From Elymus sibiricus (lineage: Eukaryota > Streptophyta > Magnoliopsida > Poales > Poaceae): 64,000 nucleotides of DNA. Made by a program: the position numbers and the translations under genes. Positions within the stretch are counted from its first letter, which is position 1; every line of letters starts with the position of its first letter. The notes below the pieces were generated by a model. That model had not been told where the DNA came from. It did not search any database and was given only the letters and a program-made list of their open reading frames with translations. Shown here one piece after another: positions 33,222 to 45,896 of the stretch. The stretch lies in assembly GCA_039707655.1 (NCBI GenBank), contig CM077670.1:143262001-143326000 (forward strand), read 5' to 3'.

Positions 33222-36200
33222 TGTGGCACCCCGGCTCAAAGAACCGGTTTACCAGTGTTTCCCGCCCAGAGATCATGTCCTCTGGAAACACACAACAAAT
33301 TGGAACAGAACTGAACTGAACTTTATTAAAAGATCTCGAGTACAAGCTCATAATTTACATCGATAGCGAGGCCAGAAGCACCGCAGGTGCTGAGAACAAT
33401 ATCCACATTATTTATGGAACATGGCAGGGCCTCGATACTACTGGGTAGTCTACGGCGTAGCGGAACATAGCGCGGGAAACTCCATCCACAGGGACACTGC
33501 TGTGGACACGGCCTAGTTAGCGTGGCACGAACCTTCGGGACCTCCGTCCTCGGCTTCTCCTGCATCTGGCATGATACGCCAGGTGAGTACTTGGAATGTA
33601 CTCGCAAGCTCATGGCAACCAAAACAATGCGGCAAAACAATAGCATTGCAATTAACAGGTTAACAGATTAAATTGCTCAGTTACTGGTACCCAGTACCAA
33701 CTTACTCTCATCTGGATTGTCTCACAACCCTCGGAATGCTCACAAGCCACAGAGCACTTCCGGACATAAGACAGGTTCTTCCATCATTATTATCATTATG
33801 GTTGATCATCCTAGAGAGGCCTAAACGGACTGTCCAATACCGTGGACGCAGCTATTCGAATAGGTTTTAACACTCTGCAGAGGTTGCGCACATTACCCAC
33901 ACCATGGAGTACCTGGCCTCGTGATCCCATTCGGGTGGACAGGTGGTGCTCCAACGAAACCTGCCTGACCCGTGACCCCTCTATCGTACCACCGACAATC
34001 ATACCCTCCCAGGGTCATGTCCTGGGTGGCCCCTGTGTCACCTCGTGACACCTGCCACCGTCGTGGCCGAACAAACTGTCCCAAACGGGGACGCCGGCAA
34101 AATAACTCAACTGGGCTCACAGGATTATCGTCGTCTACCTGATCAGGGCAGCACGCACGCATAACCCTCCCTAGTTTGGTGGTACAGATAAAAGTGCACA
34201 AAGCCAGACCAAGTCAAGGCCGTCCCATACCGGCAAATGTGGCTGCACGGAAAAGTCCGGGTAGGTGGCTCTTGATCAACCAACTAAGGTTAATATAGCC
34301 AAGCATTCAACCAGTATGGATATTTATCAGGAATAATTTAATATGGCAGTAGCTAAGCAATTAAATAATTTAATAGGAATTTAGCACATATTAAAATAAT
34401 GCATGAAATTCAATTAAATAACCAACACTATTGAAATGCTTCATGCAATGGATGACATGGCTTGCCTTGCTCTGTTGGGTTGTCCACAAACTCCTGGGCT
34501 TCAAATCCAAAGTTATTTCCTTCTGAAAATAATTTTAAAAAGCAATTGAAAATGTCACATGCTACTGTTTTGAGCACCAGAAATTCTGTGAACATGGGAA
34601 AAATACCAAATTTGGCAAGCAAATAGAGGTGCTCAAGACAAACCAGATGCAAAAAGAATCAATTGATTTGGACTTATGGTTTAAAAGTTATGAACGGTCA
34701 AAGTTCTGGTCAAAATCTGGAATTTAATTAGAAAATCAGAAAATCCACAGCGGGCCACGTCGAAGGCGTATTTTGCCCGGGCGCCTCCACTTACCGCTTC
34801 GGCGCGCGCGAGTGAGTCGCTGACGTGCGGGCCCCGCGGTCAGGTTTAAACAGGGGGAGGAGGGGAACAGAGAAGGAGCGGAGCTCCGGCGACACTCGTC
34901 AGCGACACCGACGGTGGCGAGGTCCGGTGATTAGCGGAATGGAACGAGTGAATCGGCGGAGAGGCAGGGCTCGGGTGGTGGCGGATATCCAGCGAGGTTC
35001 GAGGCCAGAGGGCCTCTCGGCCGTGGCTCGGGCTCGAGGAGGACTATTGGGAGGAGGAGGAGTGGGTTGATGAGCTCGGGAGAGGCCGGGGAGGGGTATT
35101 TATAGGAGGGGGAGGAGCTCGGGCAAGCTCTCTGGAATGGCCGGGATTCGGGCCACGTCGCCAGCGCGAGGACGCCTCGCTGGCTGGCCAGTTGCGGGCG
35201 ACCAGACGGGAGCTAGCAGGGGAGTTAAGGCGTGCAGTGGCGGGTAGCGGGAGGAAGACGACGCGCCGCACGCCACAGTGCAGCCACGGGCAGCACAGGG
35301 CCCGGGTGCGTGGCGGCCGGCGAGGGCGATTCCGGCGAGGGCCAAGCTCCAGGACGGCCAGGTGGATGCAGGAGAAGATGTCGGCGCACGGAGACAAGCT
35401 GCTGCGGCGCGAGGCAGCCGGCCGCGACGCATCAGAGGCGGGTGATGTGCTGAGCACGCGATTTCTCATGCCAGTCCCGTGCTCACCACGGGCATTGGTG
35501 TCTGCAAGCCGTCCAAGTCCAGCGCACCATGTCTAGTAGGTTCTCCTTCGATCACTTAGCCTCTCTATGCCTCTGGCTCGACTAGATTCACTCTGAGGTG
35601 AAGTGTAGCTTCAGCTACAGTTTCTGCCAGAGAAATTGAGAGGGATCTAGAGGAGACATGAGCTGGGGATGGAGCCAAAGGAGATGTCTGGGGTGATCTA
35701 TGTTGGAAGGACTCCAATCTGACCAAGTTTGAGAAGATTTGGTCAAGATTTGGATATAGTTCATGTACAAGGGCTGCTACTGGACCAGAAGAGGGATGAG
35801 CTTGATGCACTCAACTGGTTGATCTCCTGGGGCTGAAATTTGGTGTGGCTGGGTTATTTGGTGAGGAGAAGATGCCATAAAAATTTCAGCTCAATTGGAA
35901 ACCTCTAGCTAGTACTTCCTTCACAGAGGTTCCAACTGAACAGAAACTTGGCAGAATATTAGTGGTGAAAATTTGTACTGGACAAGATGATATTTTTGGA
36001 TATAGTGGAAAGATAGGTTCCCTATTATCTCAGGAAATTTTCTGGGAATTAATTGAGTAGAGGAAATATGAGCTCCTTCACAAATGACCAGTACTGTCCA
36101 GAGAGCAAATGGAGTTTTCTGGAATAAACTTTGTACTGGACCATGAGATGTTTTTGGAGATTGTGGGAGTAGATGATGACAATAAGGTCTGGGATTAATT

Positions 36201-36477
36201 TGGGATTTTTCTGATCACCAGAACTATAGGTTGCTGTGTAACCCATAGTGATGACAGATTTTCCCAAGGGAAGAAAATGAATATTTGAGAGAGATAAAGA
36301 ATTGGAAATTGATCCAGATGGTGAGTGGCAAGATTTGGCAAGATGCTGAGGGCTTTGCATCACTGAGAGGAATTCATAAGTTCAAAGTCAACTGAAAAGG
36401 TTCAAAATCCAACCAGATTGCAAATAAAGCCAGAAAGATTTCGAAAAGAAAAAGTTGCCAAAAACCAGGGTGTCACA
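33222..36477 (-). repeat. 3' LTR of the Tekay-type element
   Basis: It runs from TGTGGCACCCCGGC to GGGTGTCACA. Compared with the 5' LTR it lacks about 190 bp near 34950, between two short GAG-containing repeats. The TATA box region is at 35094-35108 (minus). Confidence 0.93.
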
Positions 36478-39400
36478 AACCTAACCCCCTTAGGATGAAT
36501 CTCTTCCTCAAGATTCGGTTGCTCAGGGAACAAGTGTGGATAGGCCGATCTCAGAAAATCTTCTCTTTCCCAGGTAGCTTCTTCCTCAGTATGATGATCC
36601 CATAGTACCTTGTAAAACTTAATTGTCTTACTCCTGGTAGTCCTTTCTATCTCATCCAATATTCTGACAGGTCTTTCCTCGTATGTCAGATCTTTGGTCA
36701 ATTCCAGCTCACTCATATCTGCCTGTTTGATCGGAGGTGCAATGCACTTTCTCAATTGTGATATATGAAAGACATCGTGAACGTCTGCCAACTCCGGTGG
36801 TAACTCTAGCTAGTATGCCACTCTGCCTCTTCTAGCCATGACTGGAAAGGGTCCGATATACCTCAGTGCAAGCTTTCCCCGGGTGTGAAACCTTTTTATT
36901 CCTTTCATGGGGGTTACTCGGAGATAGGCATATTCTCCGGGCTCAAAAGTTACTTCCCAATGCTTCGGGTCATAGTAACTCTTTTGATGGGACTTGGCCG
37001 CTCGAAGACGCTCCTGAATATCCTTGACTTGTTTCTCAGCCTCGAGCATCAAATCGGTGCCGAAGATACGGCTGTCTCCTGTCTGAGACCAATTTAAAGG
37101 AGTGCGGCATTTCCATCCGTACAAAGCCTCGAACGGTGACATCTTGAGACTTGACTGATAACTATTATTGTAGGAGAATTCTGCATAAGGTAGACTATCC
37201 TCCCATTTGGGTCCATGGGCGAGAGCACAGGATCGAAGCATATCTTCCACTATCTGATTCACGCGTTCGGTCTGTCCATCTATCTGTGGGTGATATGCCG
37301 TACTATGCCTTAGCACAGTTCCCAGGGCTTGATGCAGTCGCAGCCAAAATGCTGAGGTAAACAGGGAGCCTCTATCTAATGTGATAGACTTGGGTACTCC
37401 ATGGAAGCTGACTATCCGGGACATGTAGAAATGTGCGAGCTGATTCGCGTTGAAAGTGGTCTTTACCGGAAGGAAGTGAGCCACTTTCGTAAGTATATCC
37501 ACGATGACCCAGATAGCATCATGGCCTCTTGTGGACTTGGGTAGTCCGACAATGAAGTCCATGCATATGTCATCCCATTTCTACTGGGGAACTAGTAACG
37601 GTTGCAGTAGTCCAGCGGGTTTCTGATGTTCAGCCTTGACTCTGTTGCAGATGTCACAACATGCGACATAGTATGCTATGTCTCTTTTCATGCCTGGCCA
37701 CCAAAAGGTTTCTCGCAAGTCCTGGTAAATTTTTGTTCCTCCCGGATGGATAGAATATGCAGATTCATGTGCCTCTCTGAGTATTTGTTGTCTCAAGCTG
37801 TCTTGATCAGGCACACATAGTCGGTTCTCAAACCTCATAGTGTCCTGGTCATCAATTCGAAAGGACTTGGCCTTTCCTAGCGGAATGCGCTCTCTGATCT
37901 CTTGTATTTCTTGGTCTGAGTTCTGAGCTGCCTTAATTTGTTCCATAAGTGTCGGAGTAATTTCCATTGTATCTGGGCTGACTGGGCCGCATAACACCAT
38001 ATTCAGCTTGGCAAACTCTTCTCGCTGCCTCGGATGCATTCCCTCCATGAGTGCATTGAGGGTACCTTGCTTTCTGCTGAGGGCATCGGCGACCACATTG
38101 GCTTTTCCCGGATGATAATTTATCCCAAGGTCATAATCCTTGACCAATTCAAGCCATCTTCTCTGCCTGAGATTGAGATCAGGCTGAGTGAAAATATACT
38201 TAAGACTCTTGTGGTCTGTGTATATTTCACATCACTGCCCAATGAGATAATGCCTCCAAATCTTCAATGCATGAATCACGGCTGCTAGTTCCAAATCATG
38301 AGTGGGATAGTTCTCTTCATGAGGTCGTAGCTGTCTGGATGCATAGGCTACAACCTTTCCCTCTTGCATTAAAACGCAGCCGATTCCACGCCTGGAAGCA
38401 TCACAATATATGTCAAAACTCTTGTGAATGTCTGGAAGAACTAAGACAGGGGCGGTGGTTAGCCTCGTCTTTAGCTCCATGAAACTGCTGTCACATTCTT
38501 CTGTCCAGGCAAATTTGTGGTTCTTCTTCAGCAATTCTGTCAGTGGTTTGGCTATTTTTGAGAAGCCTTCGATGAAGCGACGGTAGTAGCCTGCCAATCC
38601 CAGAAAGCTACGGACTTCCGTTACCGTGGCTGGGGTCTTCCAGTTTAATACATCAGTCACTTTGCTGGGGTCGACAGCCACACCTTGTTCTGACAGAATA
38701 TGTCCCAGAAATCCCACCTCTCTTAGCCAAAATTCGCACTTGCTGAATTTGGCATACAAGAATGGGTCCTTAGTCTTTCCAGGACAGTACGGAGATGTTG
38801 CGTGTGCTCCTCTTCATCTCTAGAGTAGATGAGAATATCATCGATGAATACTACCACAAATTTGTCCAGAAAATCCATGAAGACTTTATGCATCAAGCTC
38901 ATGAAATATGCTGGAGCATTTGTCAGCCTAGATGACATGACTGTAAATTCATACAGACCATATCTGGTAGTAAAGGCTGTCTTGGGGATATCCTCTTTTC
39001 TGATCTTTAGCTGATGATACCCCGTTCGGAGGTCAATCTTGGAGAATACCCGGGCTCCGTTCAACTGGTCGAACAAGTCATCAATGCAGGGGAGTGGGTA
39101 TTTGTTTTTGATGGTGACCTTGTTTAATTGGCGATAGTCTACGCACATTCGTAGGCTGCCATCCTTCTTCTTAACAAACAGCACGGGTGATCCCCACGGT
39201 GAAGTGCTTGGACGAATATACCCTTTTTGCAATAATTCATCCAACTGTTTCTTCAATTCCACCAGCTCTGGGGAAGGCATGCGGTAGTACTTCTTGTAGA
39301 TTGGAGCAGTTCCGGGAACAACCTCAATAGCAAATTCTAGTTCCCGATCAGGTGGCATTCCCGGTATCTCTTCTGGAAATACGTCCGGAAATTCGCTGAC

Positions 39401-40963
39401 TACCGGAATCAGACTTATGTCTGTAGCTGTGGCTTTGAATGCCATTCCTTTCTTTGTCATCACTCTGCTAGCAGTGAATTGCACTGTTTGGCCTGCCGGG
39501 TTAACCAGTGTCACCTTCCTGGTGGCACAGTTGATACACACCTGGTGTGGTACCAACCAATCCATTCCCAGTATTATATCCAGTCCAGGGGATTCAATGG
39601 CAACAAGAGTAGCTGGAAACTTCACATCATGTATCAGAATTTCCAGATTCTTGTATACCACATTTGTTCTGACCATGGAGCGAGGGGATTGTACCACCAT
39701 GATTTTGTCCAAAAGAGAAGGAGAAAATTTGTGCAAGGTGGCAAAACTCCGCGAAATAAACGAATGAGAGGCCCCAGAGTCAAATAAAATTATTGCAGGT
39801 ATGTTGTTAACAGAAAACATACCAAGGACCACATCTGGTGCTTCGCGGGCTTCCTCAGCGGAGATATGATGGACTTGGCCGCGATAGAAGTTCGGATTGG
39901 GGCGGCGTCCAACACTGTTGACTTGTGGCTTGAAGTCGGATGGTGGCTTCGCATTTCTGGCGGGGCATTGCTTGGAGTAGTGCCCACTCTGGCCACAAGT
40001 GAAGCATGTGTTGTTGCGGCGGCAGTCCTCCAGCACTGGCTGTTTGCCGAAGGTCTTATCCTGGCTGACAAGCTTGTTGTTGTTGGTGCCATTATTCCAG
40101 GCACGCTTGTATTCAGATGAACTTGGTTGCCAAATACGTGGCTTCTGCACAAACTGCTCACGGTTGTCCTTCTTGGGTTCAAACTTCCGCTTGTGATCAT
40201 TATATCCTGACTTATGCTCTCGTTCAGCTATGAAGGCCTTGTTTACCAGAGTCTGGAAGTCAGGAAAATCCAGCATCCAAAGCTGACAGCGGAGGGTATG
40301 ATTCAGCCCTCTGAGGAATCGGTCAATCTTCCTTTCTTCGGTGGACACGTCGTGGGTGGAGTACCGTGCTAGATTATTGAACTTGTTCAGATACTCACCC
40401 GTTGACATATTCCCTTGAGTAAGGGCCAGAAATTCCCTTTGCTTCACCTTCATTATGCCAGTAGGAATATGATACTTGCGGAATACCTCTTTGAATTTTT
40501 CCCATGAAATATCCTCTCCAGAAGGCCATAACATTTTGGTATTATCCCACCATATAGCTGCTGGTCCCTCTAGCTAGTGAGTGACGAAAGGAACCTTATC
40601 TGCCTCATCACAGCGGGCTATGTCCAATTTCTTTTCCATAGTCCTCAGCCAGTCATCAGCTTCCATCGGATCCACAGCTTGACCAAAACTGGGTGGCTTT
40701 GTCCGCTGAAAATCAGGCAGCTTAGAGTGCATACCATTATGGTTGTTCTGACCCACCGTAGTCTGCATGCTCTTCAGAAATTCCATAAGATCTTGGTTTC
40801 TTTTCTCTTCGAACATTCTCATAATCTGATCAGTGGTTGGTGTCTGTGGGGGTGGAGGTGGCAAATCTTCTGGTGGCTGTCCTGCTTATCTGGCGGATCG
40901 ACGAATGGGAGTTCCATCGCCGCCTTGAGTACTACACCCCTTCATCCCAAATTTTGTTCCCAT
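36402..40963 (-). pseudogene. Tekay-type gag-pol polyprotein with chromodomain
   Basis: The probable start is ATG at 40963 (MGTKFGMKG). Domains in order: gag; zinc knuckle [14 protein letters not shown]; aspartic protease [13 protein letters not shown]; reverse transcriptase with [18 protein letters not shown] and the FIDDIL box; RNase H with [11 protein letters not shown]; integrase with an HHCC domain ([11 protein letters not shown]...CCDIC) and a DDE core (HPQIDGQTERVNQ). A chromodomain-like C-terminus follows (RILDEIERTTRSK, EEEATWEREDFL). Coding is interrupted by stops at 40886 (TAA), 40574, 38232, 37581 and 36810, and by one frameshift near 38760. The last codons run through the polypurine tract and 76 bp into the 3' LTR before a stop at 36402. 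The copy is dead, but all domains are recognisable. Confidence 0.92.
36478..36495 (-). other. Polypurine tract of the Tekay-type element
   Basis: On the minus strand CCTAAGGGGGTTAGGTT directly precedes the 3' LTR. It is also part of the reading frame of pol. Confidence 0.7.
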
Positions 40964-41176
40964 TGCAAAATACCGAATCGATGAGGAAAAGCAGGGTAGT
41001 ATGACACCAGAAAAGAAGCCAAATAAAAAGAGCGAATAAAGCAACATAATTATACAAGGCAACCCAACATCATACATGACAAGCTAGTAGGGGAATGATC
41101 ATGACTAGACTGCTCAGACGGCAGTTGACATATGCAGGGATGCTATGATGCATGCACTGAAACTCAAGCCTCCGCT

Positions 41177-42004
41177 CTAGTGACGCCGGTGGCACGAACA
41201 CTGGTACACTGAAGACTCCTCGTCGTCTGACTCTGACTCAGAATCTAAGCTGATGATGTGCACCTCGGCCTCCGGATCAAAGGAAACACGACGACGCTGA
41301 CGGGAAGGTTCTCCCTCAGAAGGAGAAGAAGCACGATGCCGCAGCATCGGAGCAGCTGGAGTAGCTAGGAGTGAGGCCCACTCTGACGGGGTCTCACGTC
41401 GGCTACCAGACGAAAAGCCTGGCGGTCCGAACGAACTAGAAGGAGTGTCGGAAGGTGGAGCGGGTGGAGTGTATATAGGTCAAAACAGAGGGGGAGGAGG
41501 AGGCTGTGCTGCCGCAACAGCAGCAAGTGCCTCGCGGGCAGAAGTCAGCTCCTCAGCTAGAGAAGTGATCATACAGTAACTGGCGTGCAGATAACGAGAT
41601 AAAACACCAGTAGCACGATCACTCGCCGGATCAACAGGTGCGAAAAGGACTCGCCCTGTCGTAGGCGACAGGGTGGGGTAGTGAAAGAAACCTGGATGAG
41701 TCTGCATCTCGACCTCGTGAAAGCGCAAGTCAGTGAGAGCCTCCATCGCAGCAAACTGGATCGCCAACTCCGGAGTAGAAGTAGTTCTGCCCTTGGAAGA
41801 GTGGGAGTAGCTGACGATATCTGAACTCGTAGTGAGGAAGGCTTCCGCACGATACTCGAATACTGAACCAGCGAGCTTCTCTCGGAACACCTGGAACACT
41901 GGGTCTGCGCCGTTGGGATACAGCCGAAGCCAGACGTTCCGAAGCAGTACTGGAAAAGTGAACGGTGCCGGCTCATGATTGTAGTGGTACGGAACTGGTG
42001 CCAT
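41177..42004 (-). pseudogene. Tekay-type leader ORF upstream of gag (unknown function)
   Basis: A minus-strand ATG at 42004 (MAPVPYHYNHEPAPFTF) opens a frame of 276 codons ending at TAG 41177-41179, with one internal TGA at 41480-41482. The first 170 residues look like a folded domain with conserved-looking aromatic segments (LLRNVWLRLYPNGADPVF, EVEMQTHPGFFHYPTLS). The part after the TGA is proline/serine-rich and then charged (PSEGEPSRQRRRVSF, then DSESESDEESS). It lies between the PBS and gag, where most chromoviruses have only a leader. Continued coding character after the stop suggests a once-functional accessory protein. I do not recognise the family. Confidence 0.6.
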
Positions 42005-42165
42005 CTACACTCATCAAACCAGCGGTTAGCACAATAAGAACTATATGCATGCCATGCAATGCAGCAATCAAATGCAACAATCAGATGCAGCAAGCAAGAC
42101 ACACCAAGCCTCTAAACTACTCGCGGTTCTAGCGTAGGGTTAACTAGGGTGTCCTACAGTCAGCC

Positions 42166-42179
42166 TGGCTCTGATACCA
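42166..42179 (-). other. Primer-binding site, initiator tRNA-Met type
   Basis: The minus strand reads TGGTATCAGAGCCA five bases after the LTR end. This matches the known plant initiator tRNA-Met primer site TGGTATCAGAGC in full. Confidence 0.9.
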
Positions 42180-42184
42180 AGCGT

Positions 42185-45100
42185 TGTGGCACCCCGGCTC
42201 AGGGAACCGGTTTACCAGTGTTTCCAACCCAGAGATCATGTCGTCTGGATACACACAACAACTTGGAACAGAACAGAACTGAACTTTATTAAAAGATCTC
42301 GAGTACAAGCTCATAATTTCCATCGATAGCGAGGCCAGAAGCACCGCAGGTGCTGAGAACAATATCCACATTATTTATGGAACATGGCAGGGCCTCAATA
42401 CTACTGGGTAGTCTACGGCGTAGCGGAACATAGCGCGGGAAACTCCATCCACAGGGACACTGCTGTGGACACGGCCTAGTTAGCGTAGCACGAACCTTCG
42501 GGACCTCCGTCCTCGGCTTCTCCTACATCTGGCATGATACGCCAGGTGAGTACTTGGAATGTACTCGCAAGCTCATGGCAACCAAAACAATGCGGCAAAA
42601 CAATAGCATGGCAATTAACAGGTTAACAGATTAAATTGCTCACTTACTGGTACCCAGTACCAACTTACTCTCATCTGGGTTGTCTCACAACCCTCGGAAT
42701 GCTCACAAGCCACAGAGCACTTCCGGACATAAGACAGGTTCTTCCATCATTATTATCATTACGGTTGATCGTCCTAGAGAGGCCTAAACGGACTGTCCAA
42801 TACCATGGACGCGGCTATTCGAATAGGTTTTAACACTCTGCAGAGGTTGCGCACTTTACCCACACCATGGAGTACCTGGCCTCGTGATCCCATTCGGGTG
42901 GACCGGTGGTGCTCCAACGAAACCTGCCTAACCCGTGACCCCTCTATCGTACCACCGACAATCATACCCTCCCAGGGTCATGTCCTGGGTGGCCCCTGTG
43001 TCACCTCGTGACTCCTGCCACCGTCGTGGCCGAACAAACTGTCCCAAACTGGGACGCCGGCAAAATAACTCAACTGGGCTCACAGGATTATCGTCGTCTA
43101 CCTGATCAGGGCAGCACGCACGCATAACCCTCCCTAGTTTGGTGGTACAGATAAAAGAGCAGAAAGCCAGACCAAGTCAAGGCTGTTCCATACCGGCAAA
43201 TGTGGCTGCACGGAAAAGTCCGGGTAGGTGGCTCTTGATCAACCAACTAAGGTTAATATAGCCAAGCATTCAACCAGTATGGATATTTATCAGGAATAAT
43301 TTAATATGGCAGTAGCTAAGCAATTAAATAATTTAATAGGAATTTAACACATATTAAAATAATGCATGAAATTCAATTAAATAACCAACACTATTGAAAT
43401 GCTTCATGCAATGGATGACATGGCTTGCCTTGCTCTGTTGGGTTGTCCACAAACTCCTGGGCTTCAAATCCAAAGTTATTTCCTTCTGAAAATAACTTTA
43501 AAAAGCAATTGAAAATGTCACATGCTACTGTTTTGAGCACCAGAAATTCTGTGAACATGGGAAAAATACCAAATTTGGCAATCAAATAGAGGAGCTCAAG
43601 ACAAACCAGATGCAAAAAAGAATCAATTGATTTGGACTTATGGTTTAAAAGTTATGAACGGTCAAAGTTCTGGTCAAAATCTGGAATTTAATTAGAAAAT
43701 CAGAAAATCCACAGCGGGCCACGTCGAAGGCGTATTTTGCCCGGGCGCCTCCACTTACCGCTTTGGCACGCGCGAGTGAGTCGCTGACGTGCGGGCCCCG
43801 CGGTCAGGTTTAAACAGGGGGAGGAGGGGAATAGAGAAGGAGCGGAGCTCCGGCGACGCTCGCCGGTGACACCGATGGCGGCGAGGTCCGATGACTAGCA
43901 GAATGGAACGAGCGCTCGGAGACAAACCAGCACGTACCAGTGGCTTGGCGAACGGTGGCCGGACGGCGGCGTCCCCTTCTTCTCCGGCGGAGGCGGCGCT
44001 CGGGTGTCGTCGGAGACGGCGACTCCGGCAGCAATTCGACCGGGCAAGGGCTTGGGCGTGATCAGTGGGTTGAGCTGAGCTCGATGGAGGAGTCGGTGGG
44101 GCTCGGGGAGGAGTGAATCGGCAGAGAGGCAGGGCTCGGGTGGCGGCGGATCTCCAGCGAGGTTCGAGGCCAGAGGGCCTCTCGGCCGTGGCTCGGGCTC
44201 GGGGAGGATGATTGGGAGGAGGAGGAGTGGGTTGATGAGCTCGGGAGAGGCCGGGGAGGGGTATTTATAGGAGGGGGAGGAGCTCGGGCGAGCTCTCTGG
44301 AATGGCCGGGATTCGGGCCACGTCGCCGGCGCGAGGACACCTCGCTGGCTGGCTGGTTGCGGGCGACGAGACGGGAGCTAGCAGGGGAGTTAAGGCGTGT
44401 AGTGGCGGGTAGCGGGAGGAAGACGACGCGTCGCACGCCACAGTGCAGCCACGGGCGGCACAGAGCCTGGGTGATTCCGGCGAGGGCCAAGCTCCAGGAC
44501 GGCCAGGTGGATGCAGGAGAAGATGTCGGCGCACGGAGACAAGCTGCTGCGGCGCGAGGCAGCCGGACGCGACGCATCAGAGGCGGGCGAGGTGCAGAGC
44601 ACGCGATTTGGCATGCTAGTCCCATGCTCACCACAGGCATTGGTGTCTGCAAGCCGTCCAAGTCCAGCGCACCATGTATAGCAGCTTCTCCTTCGATCAC
44701 TTAGCCTCTCTATGCCTCTGGTTCGACTAGACTCACTCTGAGGTGAAGTGTAGCTTCAGCTACAGTTTCTGCCAGAGAAATTGAGAGGGGTCTAGAGGAG
44801 ACATGAGCTGGGGATGGAGCCAAAGGAGATTTCTGGGATGATCTATGTTGGAAGGACTCCAATCTGACCAAGGTTGAGAAGATTTGGTCAAGATTTTGAT
44901 ATAGTTCATGTACAAGGGTTGCTACTGGACCAGAAGAGGGATGAGCTTGATGCACTCAATTGGTTGATCTCCTGGGGCTGAAATTTGGTGTGGCAGGGTT
45001 ATTTGGTGAGGAGAAGATGCCATAAAAATTTCAGCTCAATTGGAAACCTCTAGCTGGTACTTCCTTCACACAGGTTCCAACTGAACAGAAACTTGGCAGA

Positions 45101-45622
45101 ATATTAGTGGAGAAAATTTGTACTGGACAAGATGATATTTTTGGATATAGTGGAAAGATAGGTTCCCTATTATCTCAGGAAATTTTCTAGGAATTAATTG
45201 AGTAGGGAAAATATGAGCTCCTTCACAAATGACCAGTACTGTCCAGAGAGCAAATGGAGTTTTCTGGAATAAACTTTGTACTGGACCATGAGATGTTTTT
45301 GGAGATTGTGGGAGTAGATGATGACAATAAGGTCTGGGATTAATTTGGGATTTTTCTGATCACCAGAACTATAGGTTGCTGTGTAACCCATAGTGATGAC
45401 AGATTTTCCCAAGGGAAGAAAATGAATATTTGAGAGAGATAAAGAATTGGAAATTGATCTAGATGGTGAGTGGCAAGATTTGGCAAGATGCTGAGGGCTT
45501 TGCATCACTGAGAGGAATTCATAAGTCCAAAGTCAACTGAAAAGGTTCAAAATCCAACCAGATTGCAAATAAAGCCAGAAAGATTTCGAAAAGAAAAAGT
45601 TGCCAAAAACCAGGGTGTCACA
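42185..45622 (-). repeat. 5' LTR of the Tekay-type element
   Basis: It is the 3,438-bp partner of 33222-36477. It carries about 190 bp near 43910-44110 that are absent from the other LTR. Confidence 0.93.
44262..44270 (-). promoter_or_regulatory. TATA box in the 5' LTR of the Tekay-type element
   Basis: The minus strand reads CTATAAATA downstream of a GC-rich block. The same box occurs in the 3' LTR (about 35098-35106), and TATAAAA boxes sit at the equivalent place in the two solo LTRs. Confidence 0.65.
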
Positions 45623-45896
45623 GCGATAGATGCTAAACTATGGATGACTGGTTCTGTTTCGTCCACAGGAATAGGTGTACTTACTGGTAGAGTTGGGGTT
45701 CATCGTGGTTGTCCTGGCCCTTTGGGCACTGGAGCTGCCTTACTAACTGCTCTTGTTTGGGAGCTCTGTGGTGGAGATGGTGCTGTGACAACTGGAACTG
45801 GGTTACTATCTGCTGGGGTTGGGGTTAGATTGGGTGAAGCTGGTTCTCTGTCCATCGGAGTAGGGGTACAATCTGCGATAGTCTGGGTTATGTGTG
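45623..45896 (-). pseudogene. CACTA gene, upstream exon fragment
   Basis: After the GCGAT copy the minus strand keeps the CACTA gene frame. It encodes a proline/threonine/serine-rich stretch (for example PASPNLTPTPADSNP and VTAPSPPQSSQT) that would join the exon at 33106-33221 if the Tekay element were absent. The LTR of element C starts at 45897 and cuts it. Confidence 0.55.

Larger units (their letters stand above)
33222..45622 (-). mobile_element. Tekay-type chromovirus (Gypsy) with long LTRs
   Basis: This 12,401-bp element has LTRs of 3,256 and 3,438 bp, a PBS of initiator-Met type, a leader ORF, gag-pol with a C-terminal chromodomain-like region and a PPT. A GCGAT duplication flanks it. 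The chromodomain and long LTRs place it with Tekay/Del chromoviruses. The LTRs are very similar apart from an indel of about 190 bp, so it is one of the younger insertions here. It splits the CACTA gene. Confidence 0.93.
16163..45896 (-). mobile_element. CACTA (En/Spm-like) DNA transposon, right part missing
   Basis: The terminus CACTACAAAAAAAAC at 16163 is preceded by TAA, a possible 3-bp TSD. It is followed by subterminal sequence rich in GGCCCAT/GGCCCGT motifs (16163-16785 and 30851-31470), then the 3' part of a minus-strand gene (31550-33221 and 45623-45896). Elements B and the Tekay chromovirus interrupt it, and element C abuts it at 45897. No second terminus is found in the window, so the other end appears to have been lost in the deletion described at 51695-55729. 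The terminus and subterminal pattern are like CACTA families of Triticeae. Confidence 0.8.

Noticed and set aside
35044..35469. Open frames in the GC-rich part of the Tekay LTRs (also 44062-44700 and 54057-54915)
   Set aside because: The frames differ between LTR copies and fall over the TATA box, so they are composition effects.
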